Origin: Hyphomicrobiales bacterium
Lineage (GTDB): Bacteria; Pseudomonadota; Alphaproteobacteria; Rhodospirillales; JACKKN01
Direction: 5' to 3'
Length of the DNA: 64,000 nucleotides
Assembly (NCBI GenBank): GCA_024236415.1
Contig: JACKKN010000002.1
Span: 385,574 to 449,573 of the forward strand
Position 1 is the stretch's first letter, and the number at the start of each line of letters is the position of its first letter. The notes under the pieces were generated by a model. That model was not told where the DNA came from. It did not search any database and saw only the letters and a list, made by a program, of their open reading frames with translations. Of the stretch, positions 8,636 to 17,443 are shown piece after piece. The position numbers and the translations under genes were made by a program.

Positions 8636-9172
8636 CTACTCCCCGTGGCTCTGTTCGACCACTTCGGCGACGATGCGGTGGTCGCCCGAAATCAGGACGT
8701 GGATCAGGTGGTCGGTCAGGGCGATGGCCAGCACCACGCTGCCGGCGACCATGCCCGACTGGGGAATCCACAGCGGCGTGGCGTCCTGGCCCTGGCTGAT
8801 GTCGTTGAACTTCCACGACCAGTAGGTGGCCTTGGTGGCGTAGTAGACCAGGTACCAGCCCAGGCCCGTGGCGATGGCGAAGCACCACACCTCGAGGGCC
8901 CGGCGGAAGCCCGGGCGCACGGCGTTCAGCAGCATGCTGACCCGGATGTGGGCGCCGCGGTTCAGGGCGTGGGCGAAGGCGAAGAACGACGCCGCGGCCA
9001 TGCAGTACCCGGCATAGTCGGGGGCGCCGGGGAAGACCTCGCCGGTCCAGCGGGCGACCATCTGCAGGACGATCAGCACCAGGATGGCGATCAGGAACAG
9101 CGCCGCGACGACGCCGCAGGCGAAATAGAGTCCGTCCAGGAAACTCCGGAACGACAGTGCGATCTTGCGCAT
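8636..9172 (-). CDS. dctQ: TRAP transporter small permease DctQ
   Basis: A 178-aa protein with four hydrophobic helices typical of DctQ. VLQMVARWTGEVFPGAPDYAGYCMAAASFFAFAHALNRGAHIRVSML carries the conserved linker between TM2 and TM3. ATG 9172 is preferred over an upstream in-frame start at 9211 because it begins directly before the first amphipathic helix. A perfect-arm terminator-like hairpin separates it from dctP upstream. Confidence 0.93.
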   Translation of the reverse strand: MRKIALSFRSFLDGLYFACGVVAALFLIAILVLIVLQMVARWTGEVFPGAPDYAGYCMAAASFFAFAHALNRGAHIRVSMLLNAVRPGFRRALEVWCFAIATGLGWYLVYYATKATYWSWKFNDISQGQDATPLWIPQSGMVAGSVVLAIALTDHLIHVLISGDHRIVAEVVEQSHGE

Positions 9173-9222
9173 GGCCGACCCCCGTTGGCTAGGCGGTGCC
9201 CCCCCGGGCATGTGGTCCGTGA

Positions 9223-9252
9223 AAAAGGGGGGCCGGGACCGGCCCCCCTTTT
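9223..9252. terminator. Intra-operon bidirectional terminator between dctP and dctQ
   Basis: Two 14-base arms (9223-9236 AAAAGGGGGGCCGG and 9239-9252 CCGGCCCCCCTTTT) are perfect reverse complements around a 2-base centre, with A and T tracts on the outside. Transcripts in either direction would form a G+C stem followed by U residues. It lies between the substrate-binding-protein gene and the permease genes of one leftward operon, where partial termination would raise DctP relative to DctQM. Confidence 0.85.
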
Positions 9253-9265
9253 CCGGGCGCGACGG

Positions 9266-10246
9266 TTAGTTCATCTTCTTGTAGGCGTCGATGATGGCCT
9301 TGCCCTCGGCACCGGCCTTGTCCAGCCATTCCTTGGTCATGATCTCGCCGAACGCCTTCAGTTCGTCCTTGAGCTGGGCGCTGGGCTTGGTCACGGTCAT
9401 GCCGCCGGCGCGCAGCCCGTTCAGGGTGAACTGGGTGTACTCGATGGCCCGCCAGGTGCCGGCGTATTCGGCCAGTTCGCCGCAGCCCGTCAGCACGCCC
9501 TTCTTGGCCGCGTCCAGGCCGTCCCACACGTCCTTGTTGACCATGATGTAGTTGCGCGGCAGCCAGGCGTCGACCTCGTAGAAGTGGGTCAGGCTCTCCC
9601 ACACCTTGCGGTCATAGCCGGTGGCGCCGGACGAGATCATGGACTCGGCCACGCCGGTGGCGAAGGCCTGCGAGATCTCGGCCGCCTCGATGGTCACCGG
9701 CAGCATGCCGGCCAGCTCGGCCAGGCGGGCGGTGGCGTTGTTGTAGGAGCGGAACTTGATGCCCTTCATGTCGGCCACCGAGTTCACGGCCTTCTTGAAG
9801 TACAGGCCCTGGGGCGGCCACGGCACCGAGTACAGCAGCACCAGGTTCTGGCTGGCCAGCAGCTTGGTCATGGCCGGCTTGGCCGCCTTCCACAGCTTGG
9901 CCGCGTCGTCGAACGAGGTGGCCAGGAACGGGATCGAGTCGACGCCGAAGATGGCGTTCTCGTTCTGGTGGCCGGACAGCAGCCGCTCGCCGATGGGCGC
10001 CTGGCCGGTCTGCACGGCGCGCTTGATGTCGGCGCCCTTGAACAGCGAGCCCGACGGGTGGGTGACGATCTCGATGGCGCCGCCGGTGCCCTTGGTCACG
10101 CACTTGCCGAACTCGGCGCCGGTGGCCGAGTGGAAGTTGGTGGCCGAATAGGCCATGGGCATGTCCCACTTCTCGGCCGCCGCCAGGCCGGCGGACAGGG
10201 CCAGGCTCACGGCGCTGCCCAGGATGATGGTCGCAAAACGTTTCAT
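9266..10246 (-). CDS. dctP: TRAP transporter substrate-binding protein DctP
   Basis: A 326-aa periplasmic binding protein with an N-terminal signal peptide (MKRFATIILGSAVSLALSAG, cleavage near LAAAEK). The DctP family pattern is visible: AMTKLLASQNLVLLYSVPWPPQGLYFKKAV, DMKGIKFRSYNNATARLAELAG, then AFATGVAESMISSG and the late EVDAWLPRNYIMVN region. The conserved Arg in GIKFRSY is the residue that normally salt-bridges a substrate carboxylate, so an organic acid is likely. It is the first transporter gene in transcription order. Confidence 0.95.
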   Translation of the reverse strand: MKRFATIILGSAVSLALSAGLAAAEKWDMPMAYSATNFHSATGAEFGKCVTKGTGGAIEIVTHPSGSLFKGADIKRAVQTGQAPIGERLLSGHQNENAIFGVDSIPFLATSFDDAAKLWKAAKPAMTKLLASQNLVLLYSVPWPPQGLYFKKAVNSVADMKGIKFRSYNNATARLAELAGMLPVTIEAAEISQAFATGVAESMISSGATGYDRKVWESLTHFYEVDAWLPRNYIMVNKDVWDGLDAAKKGVLTGCGELAEYAGTWRAIEYTQFTLNGLRAGGMTVTKPSAQLKDELKAFGEIMTKEWLDKAGAEGKAIIDAYKKMN

Positions 10247-10454
10247 GGTTTCGATACTCCCTGTCTGTTTCGGCCCGGGCGCCTTGGCCACCCGGTCCCT
10301 CTCGCGAAGCCTTGGCCGCCGCCACGGGGCGCCGGCCGGATGAAGCCCGGGCCGCCTGGCCCGGTCCGCGGATGGCCGCCGGTCGGTCCCGGCCGCGCCC
10401 CATCCCGTTCCGCGGGTTTCCACGGGCATGCGCCCGTCGACGTCCTCCCTTCCC

Positions 10455-11645
10455 TCAAAATCCGGCGGCGAATTCCGCCAGCCGGTCTTCGTCAACCTCG
10501 TATCCAAGACCCGGCCCCGTGGGCACGACCATCTCGCCCCCGTCGATGGGGAACGGCTGCGCCAGCAGGTCGTGGGCCACGTAGTACTTGGCCTGGTAGA
10601 ATTCGGCCCCCAGGCTGATGTTGGGTGTCGCCGCCGCCATGTGCAGGCCGGCCAGGTGGGCGAGCCCGGTCTCGAACATGTCGCCGCCATAGCAGGCGAT
10701 GCCGGCGCCGGCGGCCACGGCCGCGATCTCCTGGCCGCGGCGCATGCCGCCCGACTTCATGACCTTGATGCTGAACAGGTCGGCGATGCGGGCGCCGGCG
10801 GCGCGCACGGCGTCGGCCACGGTGAACACGCTCTCGTCGGCCATGATCGGCGTGTCCAGGACCGCCGTGTAGTGGGCCATGGCGGCCCATTCCTTGGCCG
10901 GCACCGGCTGCTCGATGAAATCGGGGGCGAAGGCCTCCATGTCGCGCAGGCGGCGCAGGGCCTCGTGCGGCGCCATGCCCTGGTTGTAGTCGATGCGGAT
11001 GCGCATGTCGGGCGGCATGTTGCCGCGCAGCCATTCCAGGCGGGTGACGTCGAAGGCATGGTCGGCGAAGCCGGTCTTGACCTTGACGATGCGCACCCCG
11101 TCGGCGACCAGGCGCCGCGCCAGGTCCTGGTCGGCGGCGAAGTCCGGGTTGGCGAGCGAGACGCTGAGCGGCACCCGGTCGCGGCACCGCCCGCCCAGCA
11201 GTTCGGACACGGACAGGCCCGACGCCTTGCCCAGGATGTCAAAGAGCGCCATTTCCAGCGCCGCCTTGGCGTCGCCGTGGCCGACCAGAATGCGGTCGGC
11301 CCGGGCCATGATGTCCGAGATGCGGCGCGGGTCGGCGCCCGTCACCAGCGGCCGCAGGTGCACGTCCAGCGCCGCGGCCGCGGCCTCGGCGGTGCCGGTG
11401 AACACCGGCCAGGGGCAGGCCTCGCCCCAGCCCACCAGGCCGTCGGCCGTTTCCAGGCGCAGCACCACGTTGCGCATGCCGCCCGACACGTCGCCGACGC
11501 CGTGGCTGCGGGTCGAGACCACGGGCACGTTGATGGGATAAACGGAAAGGCGCGCGACGGGACCCACCGACAGGCCGCCGGCCGGCCGCGAGATCGCCGA
11601 TTCCTCGTTTGCCGCGTCCACCGTCAACCGCACCCCTGCCGCCAA
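10455..11645 (-). CDS. Mandelate racemase / muconate-lactonizing enzyme family protein
   Basis: A 396-aa enolase-superfamily enzyme with an N-terminal capping domain (LSVYPINVPVVSTRSHG, GWGEACPWPVF) and a barrel. The KxK pair is in IVKVKTGFADH, the metal ligands in RIDYNQGMA, FIEQPVP and MADESVF, and the barrel Lys in FSIKVMKSGGM, a muconate-lactonizing-enzyme-like pattern. Such enzymes abstract a proton alpha to a carboxylate (racemization, cycloisomerization or dehydration). The start is uncertain: TTG at 11645, GTG at 11621 or a later GTG are all possible. It sits between the transporter and the DadA-like gene and probably acts on the imported acid. Confidence 0.85.
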   Translation of the reverse strand: MAAGVRLTVDAANEESAISRPAGGLSVGPVARLSVYPINVPVVSTRSHGVGDVSGGMRNVVLRLETADGLVGWGEACPWPVFTGTAEAAAAALDVHLRPLVTGADPRRISDIMARADRILVGHGDAKAALEMALFDILGKASGLSVSELLGGRCRDRVPLSVSLANPDFAADQDLARRLVADGVRIVKVKTGFADHAFDVTRLEWLRGNMPPDMRIRIDYNQGMAPHEALRRLRDMEAFAPDFIEQPVPAKEWAAMAHYTAVLDTPIMADESVFTVADAVRAAGARIADLFSIKVMKSGGMRRGQEIAAVAAGAGIACYGGDMFETGLAHLAGLHMAAATPNISLGAEFYQAKYYVAHDLLAQPFPIDGGEMVVPTGPGLGYEVDEDRLAEFAAGF

Positions 11646-11664
11646 ACCTTGCCTCCCTGCGCCT

Positions 11665-12924
11665 TCAGGCGCCTTGTCCGAACCGGTCCGGGCGGTAGGC
11701 GCCCAGGTCCAGGTTCAAGCGAAGTCCAGCCACCAACTGGGCCACCAGCCGCCCGGTCTTGGGCCCGGCGGTCAGCCCCACGTGGTGATGACCATACGCG
11801 AAAAAAACCTTGTCGCACAATGGCGAACGGCCGATCACGGGCAGGCTGTCGGCGGGCGCCGGCCGGTGGCCGAGCCAGGACTTCTCCTGCTCGTAGGTAA
11901 GCCCCGGCAGCAATGCGCGCGCCCCGCGCTGCAGCAGCGCCACCGGCGCCGCCGACGGCGGCGCGTCCAGGCCGCCGAACTCGACGATGCCGGCCAGGCG
12001 CAGGCCCGCGTCCACCGGCGTGGCCACGAACTTGCGCGCCGCGTCCATGACCGGAACCCTGGGCCGGGCGCTGGGCCCGGTCAGCTCCAGGTGGTAGCCG
12101 CGCTCGGATTCCAGCGGCACGTTGGCGCCGAAGCGCCGCGCCAGGGGCCCCGACCAGGCGCCGGCGGCCAGCACCGCGGCCGCCGCCGTGACGGGCCCGG
12201 TGTCGGTGTCCAGGGTCACGCCGTCGGCGCCGGGCGTCACGTCGCGCACGGCGGCCCGGCGCACCGAACCGCCGCCGGCGACCACGGCCGCCGCCAGGTC
12301 CTTCACATAGCGGCCCGGGTCGCCGATGTAGGCGTGGTCCTGCAGCATCACCGCACAGCCGTAGTCGGGCGACAGGGCCGGGTCGAAGTCGCGCACGGCG
12401 GCGCCCTCCAGGATTTCCCAGGTGAAGCCGTGGGCGCGGCGCAGGCCCCAGCCGAAGGCGTCGCCGTCGAAGGCGGCGCGGTCGCGGTACAGGAACAGGT
12501 AGGGCGACGGGCGGATCCATTTCTCGGCCCCGGTGCCGCGGGCCAGGTCCTGGTGCTCGTCCAGGCTGTCGACGACCAGCGGCGCCAGGTGGCGGGCCGT
12601 GTGCTCCACGGTCTCGCGCTTGGCCGCGCGCAGGTAGGGGATCAGCCAGGGCAGCAGGCGCGGCACGTAGGACCACTTCAGGAACAGGGGCCCGTCGGCG
12701 CCGAACAGCATCCCCGGCGCCTTGGTCATGATGCCCGGCGTCGCCACCGGCACCACCGAGCAGCGGGCCAGCACGCCGGCGTTGCCGAACGAGGCGCCCT
12801 CCCCCGGCTCGCCCTTGTCGATCAGGACCACGTCCCGCCCGGCCCGCTGCAGGTGCAGGGCGCAGGCGACGCCGACGATGCCGGCGCCGATGACGGCGAT
12901 GGGACCCGTGCCGCCGTCGGCCAC
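11665..12924 (-). CDS. FAD-dependent D-amino-acid dehydrogenase-like oxidoreductase (DadA family)
   Basis: About 419 aa from a GTG start at 12924, two bases after the preceding stop. The N-terminal Rossmann motif IAVIGAGIVGVACALHLQRAGRDVVLIDKGEPGEGASFGNAG binds FAD; VLAAGAWSGPLARRFG and the C-terminal GHRPAPADSLPVIG and YGHHHVGLTAGPKTG segments are classic DadA/DAO features. It likely oxidizes a D-amino acid or N-substituted amino acid to a 2-oxo acid. Together with the ThDP enzyme upstream and the racemase-like gene in the divergent unit, it points to catabolism of an amino-acid-like compound. Confidence 0.87.
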   Translation of the reverse strand: MADGGTGPIAVIGAGIVGVACALHLQRAGRDVVLIDKGEPGEGASFGNAGVLARCSVVPVATPGIMTKAPGMLFGADGPLFLKWSYVPRLLPWLIPYLRAAKRETVEHTARHLAPLVVDSLDEHQDLARGTGAEKWIRPSPYLFLYRDRAAFDGDAFGWGLRRAHGFTWEILEGAAVRDFDPALSPDYGCAVMLQDHAYIGDPGRYVKDLAAAVVAGGGSVRRAAVRDVTPGADGVTLDTDTGPVTAAAAVLAAGAWSGPLARRFGANVPLESERGYHLELTGPSARPRVPVMDAARKFVATPVDAGLRLAGIVEFGGLDAPPSAAPVALLQRGARALLPGLTYEQEKSWLGHRPAPADSLPVIGRSPLCDKVFFAYGHHHVGLTAGPKTGRLVAQLVAGLRLNLDLGAYRPDRFGQGA

Positions 12925-12926
12925 GG

Positions 12927-14630
12927 TCAGGCCACCCACTCGCTGACCGGGGCGCGGGCGTCCTGCAGCGGCTGGCTGACGATGTCCACCAGGGTCGGGC
13001 CCGGATGCTCGACGGCTGCGGCGAGGGTGTGCTTCAGGTCCGCCGGGTCCTCGACCCGCCAGCTCTTGACGCCGAAGGCGGCGGCCACGGCGGCGTGGTC
13101 GGTGCGGTTGAAGTCGACCGAAAAATAGCGCTTGTCGTAGCCCGACTTCTGCCCCGCCTTGATCCAGCCGAACACGCTGTTGGAGAACACCAGGAAGGTG
13201 ACCGGCAGGTTGAGGCGGGTGATGGTCTCGAATTCGCCCACGGTGAAGCCGAAGCTGCCGTCGCCCATGGCCGAGATCACCTTGGCGTCGGGGCGCCCCA
13301 CCTGGACCCCGGCGGCGGCGGCCATTGAATAGCCCAGCGCCCCGTGGGCCCGGTTGGTGATGAAATGCCGGCCCGCCCGCGGCACCCGGTAGAAGGCCGA
13401 GAAGTAGGGGCAGGGGGTGCCCGGGTCGGCGACGATGATGGCCTCCGGCGGCAGCACGGCGTTCAGGTCGGCGATGATCCGCTCGGGGCGGATCGGGCGC
13501 TCGTCGCTGCCCGCCAGTTCCGCGAAGGCGGCGAACTTGACGCCCTTGGCGGCGGCCACCTTCTCCGCCCCGCCGAAGTCCACGCCCTCGACGCCCATCT
13601 CGTCCAGGGCCCGGTTCAGGGCCTCCAGCGCCAGGCGGGCGTCGGCCACCACGGCCACGTCGGTGGCGTAGTTGGCCGAGATCACCATGGGGTCCGAGTC
13701 GATGTGCACGATCTTGGTGCCGGCGGCCGGCGAGCGCCAGCGCTCGGTGGTGACCGAGCCGGCGCGGCAACTGACGAACACCACCAGGTCGGCCTCGTCC
13801 ATCACCGCCCGGGTGGCCGGCACGCCGCCGTTGCTGCCGACCACGCCGAGGTGGTTGGGGTGGTCGTCCGCCAGGCTGCCCTGGCCGCTGACCGTGGTGG
13901 CGACGACCATGTTCAGGCGCTCGGCCAGGGCGGCGAGGGCCGCCTCGCCGCCGGCCAGGACCACCCCGCCGCCGCACACGACGACCGGCCGCTTGGCCGC
14001 CAGGATGGCGCTGGCCGCGTCCTCGACGGCGCGCGGGTCGGGGCCGGCGGGCCAGGCCGGAAAGGCGCCGAAGTCGGGCTGGGCCCAGACGTCGTCGGCC
14101 TCCACCGGCGCCTTCTGTACGTCGAACGGGAAGCCCAGGTGGGCCGCCCCGGGGCGCCCGGTGGTGGCGGCGCGGAAGGCCGCGCGCACCATGTTGGGCA
14201 GGCGCCCGGCGGTGTCGATGACCCCGTTGTACTTGGTCAGCGGCCGGTACAGCGACGTCTGGTCCAGCTCGGTCAGGGGGTAGCGGCCCAGGGAGTTGAC
14301 GGATACGTCCGAGGTGATGGCCAGCAGCGCCACCGAGGACTCGTTGGCCTCCACCACGCCCGGCAGGATGTAGGTGGCGCCGCCGCCGCTGGGCCCCTCG
14401 CACACGCCGACCCGGTTGGTGACCCGGGCGTAGCCGTCGGCCATGTAGGCGGCGCTGCGCTCGTCGCGGGTCAGGATGTGCTGGATGCCGTGGTCCAGGC
14501 GGTACAGGGCGTCATAGAACGGCAGCGTGGTGTCGCCGCACAGGCCGAAGATGTGCTTCACCCCATGGGCCTGCAGCAGCCGCACCATGGCCTCGGCGCC
14601 GGTCAGGGCGTTGGAACCCGACTGGGTCAT
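12927..14630 (-). CDS. Thiamine diphosphate-dependent enzyme, acetolactate-synthase-like
   Basis: A 567-aa three-domain ThDP enzyme. The N-terminal PYR domain has catalytic Glu57 (TRDERSAAYMADGYAR), the central domain is Rossmann-like (VVCGGGVVLAGGEAAL), and the C-terminal PP domain has the metal/ThDP motif GDGSFGFTVGEF ending in an Asn in FLVFSN. Relatives include acetolactate synthase, benzoylformate decarboxylase, oxalyl-CoA decarboxylase and sulfopyruvate/sulfoacetaldehyde enzymes. It does not look like Xsc or Gcl: it has Glu57, where Gcl has Val. It is the first gene of the leftward operon, starting 215 bases from the divergent GntR gene, and probably cleaves or decarboxylates the 2-oxo acid made by the DadA-like oxidase. 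Confidence 0.85.
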   Translation of the reverse strand: MTQSGSNALTGAEAMVRLLQAHGVKHIFGLCGDTTLPFYDALYRLDHGIQHILTRDERSAAYMADGYARVTNRVGVCEGPSGGGATYILPGVVEANESSVALLAITSDVSVNSLGRYPLTELDQTSLYRPLTKYNGVIDTAGRLPNMVRAAFRAATTGRPGAAHLGFPFDVQKAPVEADDVWAQPDFGAFPAWPAGPDPRAVEDAASAILAAKRPVVVCGGGVVLAGGEAALAALAERLNMVVATTVSGQGSLADDHPNHLGVVGSNGGVPATRAVMDEADLVVFVSCRAGSVTTERWRSPAAGTKIVHIDSDPMVISANYATDVAVVADARLALEALNRALDEMGVEGVDFGGAEKVAAAKGVKFAAFAELAGSDERPIRPERIIADLNAVLPPEAIIVADPGTPCPYFSAFYRVPRAGRHFITNRAHGALGYSMAAAAGVQVGRPDAKVISAMGDGSFGFTVGEFETITRLNLPVTFLVFSNSVFGWIKAGQKSGYDKRYFSVDFNRTDHAAVAAAFGVKSWRVEDPADLKHTLAAAVEHPGPTLVDIVSQPLQDARAPVSEWVA

Positions 14631-14675
14631 GACTTCGATATCTCCCCATCACCCTGCGTCTTTGCGGACAGGATT

Positions 14676-14695
14676 GAATACAGCATAGAATACAG
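14676..14695. promoter_or_regulatory. Direct repeat GAATACAG, candidate regulator half-sites
   Basis: GAATACAG occurs at 14676-14683 and again at 14688-14695, 12 bases apart, 45 bases upstream of the ThDP gene start on the leftward side. The half-site resembles the right arm of the GntR-type palindrome at 14816-14827, so this may be a second binding region for the same regulator. The promoter gap 14631-14845 otherwise holds no gene. Confidence 0.45.
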
Positions 14696-14815
14696 GTCGC
14701 CTGCGCGAGTCAACAGGAAATGGCCGACCTGCGGGCCCTTAAAGGCCCAAGCGCCCCGTCAGATTCGGGTTTACGGGGCCCGGCGAACCGGCGTATCCTG
14801 CGGATAGGAGCGGAA

Positions 14816-14827
14816 ATTGTATACAAT
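14816..14827. promoter_or_regulatory. GntR/FCD operator palindrome
   Basis: ATTGTATACAAT is a perfect 12-bp palindrome ending 18 bases before the gntR start codon. It contains TTGTATACAA, which fits the TNGTN3ACNA type of site bound by FadR/FCD-subfamily GntR proteins. It is most simply the autoregulatory operator of the gene it precedes and probably also controls the divergent catabolic operon. Confidence 0.7.
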
Positions 14828-14845
14828 CACGGGGCCCACCCTGCC

Positions 14846-15511
14846 ATGACCAGAGCCTTGAGCAGCGTCGACCGCCTGTACGCCGCGGTCAAGGACATGG
14901 CCATCGCCTTCGCCTTCAAGCCCGGCGAGCGCATCAACGAGGTCGAGCTGGCGCGCCGCCTGGGGGCCAGCCGCACGCCCCTGCGCGAGGGCCTGAACCG
15001 CCTGGTGGCCGAGGGCTTCCTGACCTTCGAGCGCGGCCGCGGCTTCTTCTGCCGCGAGTTCAAGGCGCGCGAGATCTTCGAGCTGTACCAGCTGCGCACG
15101 GTGATCGAGGTCGCCGCCGTGCGCCTGGCCTGCGAGCAGGCCGGCGAGGCCGAGGTCGAGGCCCTGGCCGATTTCCTGGACCGCACCGGCCCCGAGTCCG
15201 GCGGCCGCAGCAGTGAAGAACTGGTGGCCCTTGACGAGCACTTCCACGAGGGCATCATGGCCCTGACCCGCAACGCCGAGATGGCCAAGGTGCTGGCCAA
15301 CGTCAACGCCCGCATCAAGTTCTTCCGCTGGATCGACATGGACACCAAGCGCCGCCAGACCCAGAACGAGCACCGCGCCATCCTGGACGCCCTGCGCGCC
15401 CGCGACGCCGACCTGGCCGCGGGCCTGGTGCAGGACCACATCGGCCGCCGCCTGGACCAGATCACGGCGGCCATCAAGGAAGGCTATTCCCGCATCTACA
15501 TGACCCGGTGA
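14846..15511 (+). CDS. GntR-family transcriptional regulator (FCD domain)
   Basis: A 221-aa regulator with an N-terminal winged helix (residues ~8-70; INEVELARRLGASRTPLREGLNRLVAEGFL is the GntR signature) and a C-terminal all-helical FCD ligand domain (ELYQLRTVIEVAAVRLA, DEHFHEGI, NEHRAILDALRARD) carrying the Asp/His metal-ligand pattern of the family. It is divergent from the ThDP/DadA/TRAP operon and upstream of the racemase-MetE-PhyH genes, so it probably senses the imported acid and controls both units. Confidence 0.93.
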   Translation: MTRALSSVDRLYAAVKDMAIAFAFKPGERINEVELARRLGASRTPLREGLNRLVAEGFLTFERGRGFFCREFKAREIFELYQLRTVIEVAAVRLACEQAGEAEVEALADFLDRTGPESGGRSSEELVALDEHFHEGIMALTRNAEMAKVLANVNARIKFFRWIDMDTKRRQTQNEHRAILDALRARDADLAAGLVQDHIGRRLDQITAAIKEGYSRIYMTR

Positions 15512-15516
15512 CCGCC

Positions 15517-16308
15517 ATGACCGCCAATCCGCCCCCGTCCTTCGACCCATCCTCCACCGTTTCCCCCACCCGGGCCCGCGGCGGCAAGACCGTGTTCGGC
15601 GCCGCCGTCGGCATCCTGATGCTGGACACCCGGTTCCCGCGCGTCCCCGGCGACATGGGCAACGCCGCCACCTGGCCGTTCCCGGTGCTGTACCGGGTGG
15701 TGCGCGGGGCGACGCCCGACAAGGTGGTGCGCCACCGCGCCGCCGGCCTGGACGCCGACTTCATGGCCGCGGCGCGCGACCTGGTGGCCGACGGCGCCGA
15801 CGGCATCACCACCACCTGCGGCTTCCTGGCCCTGATGCAGGCCGACCTGGCCGCCGCCGCCGGGGTGCCGGTGGCCTCGTCGTCCCTGATGCAGGTGCCC
15901 ATGGTGCAGAGCCTGCTGCCGCCGGGCCGCCGGCCGGGCATCCTGACCATCTCCAAGTCGACCCTGACCGAGGCCCACCTGACCGCCTCGGGCGTGCCGC
16001 TGGACACCCCCGTGGTGGGCACCGACGACGGCCGCGAGTTCACCCGCGCCGTGCTCGACGACGAGCCCGAGATGGACGTGGCCCTGGCCCGCCAGGACCT
16101 GCTGGCCGCCGGCACCCGCCTGGTGCGCGAGCACGCAGGCGTGGGCGCCATCGTGCTGGAATGCACCAACATGGTCCCCTACGCCGCCGACCTGCGCCAG
16201 GCCCTGGGCCTGCCGGTGTTCAGCATCTACACCTTCGTGCAATGGTTCCAGTCCGCCCTCCTGCCCCGAGCCTTCGACCCGCGCCTGCAGGACCCGCGGG
16301 TGGGCTAG
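15517..16308 (+). CDS. Aspartate/glutamate racemase-superfamily protein
   Basis: About 263 aa from ATG 15517; a GTG at 15508 that overlaps the gntR stop (GTGA) is an alternative giving tight coupling. Two active-site Cys regions typical of cofactor-independent Asp/Glu/hydantoin racemases are present, TTTCGF in the first half and VLECTNM in the second. The N-terminus (VGILMLDTRFPRVPGDMGN) also fits the Asp/Glu racemase fold. A two-base acid mechanism for racemization, or a maleate-isomerase-like or decarboxylase activity, is possible. Placed directly after gntR. Confidence 0.82.
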   Translation: MTANPPPSFDPSSTVSPTRARGGKTVFGAAVGILMLDTRFPRVPGDMGNAATWPFPVLYRVVRGATPDKVVRHRAAGLDADFMAAARDLVADGADGITTTCGFLALMQADLAAAAGVPVASSSLMQVPMVQSLLPPGRRPGILTISKSTLTEAHLTASGVPLDTPVVGTDDGREFTRAVLDDEPEMDVALARQDLLAAGTRLVREHAGVGAIVLECTNMVPYAADLRQALGLPVFSIYTFVQWFQSALLPRAFDPRLQDPRVG

Positions 16309-16400
16309 AATCCGCGGCTGACCGCGCGAATTCCCCTTTGGCGCCGCCGCCGTTGCCGCTACACTAGTAACCAACCGGATATTTAATTAGGGAGCGATCC

Positions 16401-17429
16401 ATGACCACCGAATCCCCGCGCATCAAGACCACCGTCGTCGGGTCCTACCCGGTCCCCGACTGGCTGGTCGCCCTGCCCAGCGAGCAGGCCCTGGTGGACG
16501 CGACCCGGGTGGTCATCAACACCCAGGAGCAGGCCGGCATCGACGTGGTCTGCGACGGCGAGCTGTACCGCTTCGACGTCAACCACCCGGAAACCAACGG
16601 CATGATCGAATACTTCGTGCGCCCCATGTCCGGCATCCGCACCGACATCACCTTCGACGAGGTGGTGGCCTACCGGGCCCAGGAGGGCATGGGCTTCCGC
16701 ACCCGCCCGCCCGGCGTGGTGGATGGCGAGATCGGCCACGGCGGGCTGGACCTGCCCATCGCCGCGCGGCGGGCCAAGGGGCTGGCGTCCAAGCCCCTCA
16801 AGTTCACCGTCACCGGGCCGCACATGCTGGCCAAGACCCTGGTCGACCACCACTACGGCGGCCCCGACAAGGTGGCCATGGGCCTGGCCAAGGTGCTGGC
16901 CGAACAGGTGGCCCACGTGGAGGCCGACGTGGTGCAGCTGGACGAGGCCAACCTGCCCGGCCACCCCGACGAATGGCCCTGGGCGGCCGAGGCCATCAAC
17001 ACCGTGCTGGACGCGGTCAAGGGCACCCCGGCGGTGCACCTGTGCTTCGGCAACTACGGCGGGCAGACCATCCAGGGCGGCAAGTGGGCCAAGCTGATGG
17101 ACTACCTGAACAGCCTGCACGTGGACCACATCGTCATGGAATGCGCCCACCGCCCGCCCGAGGACCTGGTGGCGTTCAAGGACCTGCGGCCCGAGATCGG
17201 CCTGGGCATGGGGGTCATCGACATCAAGCGCACCGAGGTGGAGACCGCCGACCAGGTCGCCCGCCAGATCGAGAAGGCCGAGCAGGTCCTGGGCGAGGGC
17301 CGGGTCACCTACGTGCACCCGGACTGCGGCTTCTGGATGCTGAAGCGGTCCATCGCCGACGCCAAGATCCGCGCCATCGTCGCCGGCCGCGACCTGTACC
17401 TGGGCCGCGCCGCCCCCGTGGCGGCCTAG
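16401..17429 (+). CDS. MetE C-terminal-like (cobalamin-independent methionine synthase family II) methyltransferase
   Basis: A 342-aa UROD/MetE-like barrel equivalent to only the C-terminal catalytic half of MetE. Zinc ligands can be matched: His and Cys in VHLCFGNYGG, Glu in VMECAHRP, and Cys in HPDCGFWML. The start follows a good ribosome site (AGGGAGCG, ~7 bases). Such stand-alone proteins transfer methyl groups between folates and thiols, or act as methyl-transferring degradative enzymes. The context with a PhyH dioxygenase and a racemase suggests catabolism of a methylated compound rather than methionine synthesis. The 92-base gap upstream suggests it may have its own promoter. Confidence 0.85.
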   Translation: MTTESPRIKTTVVGSYPVPDWLVALPSEQALVDATRVVINTQEQAGIDVVCDGELYRFDVNHPETNGMIEYFVRPMSGIRTDITFDEVVAYRAQEGMGFRTRPPGVVDGEIGHGGLDLPIAARRAKGLASKPLKFTVTGPHMLAKTLVDHHYGGPDKVAMGLAKVLAEQVAHVEADVVQLDEANLPGHPDEWPWAAEAINTVLDAVKGTPAVHLCFGNYGGQTIQGGKWAKLMDYLNSLHVDHIVMECAHRPPEDLVAFKDLRPEIGLGMGVIDIKRTEVETADQVARQIEKAEQVLGEGRVTYVHPDCGFWMLKRSIADAKIRAIVAGRDLYLGRAAPVAA

Positions 17430-17443
17430 GCGAGGCCGGTCCC

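Noticed and set aside
12927..14630. Sulfoacetaldehyde acetyltransferase (Xsc) or glyoxylate carboligase
   Set aside because: The N-terminal segment does not match Xsc, and Gcl has Val in place of the catalytic Glu that is present here (E57). Left as a general ThDP enzyme.
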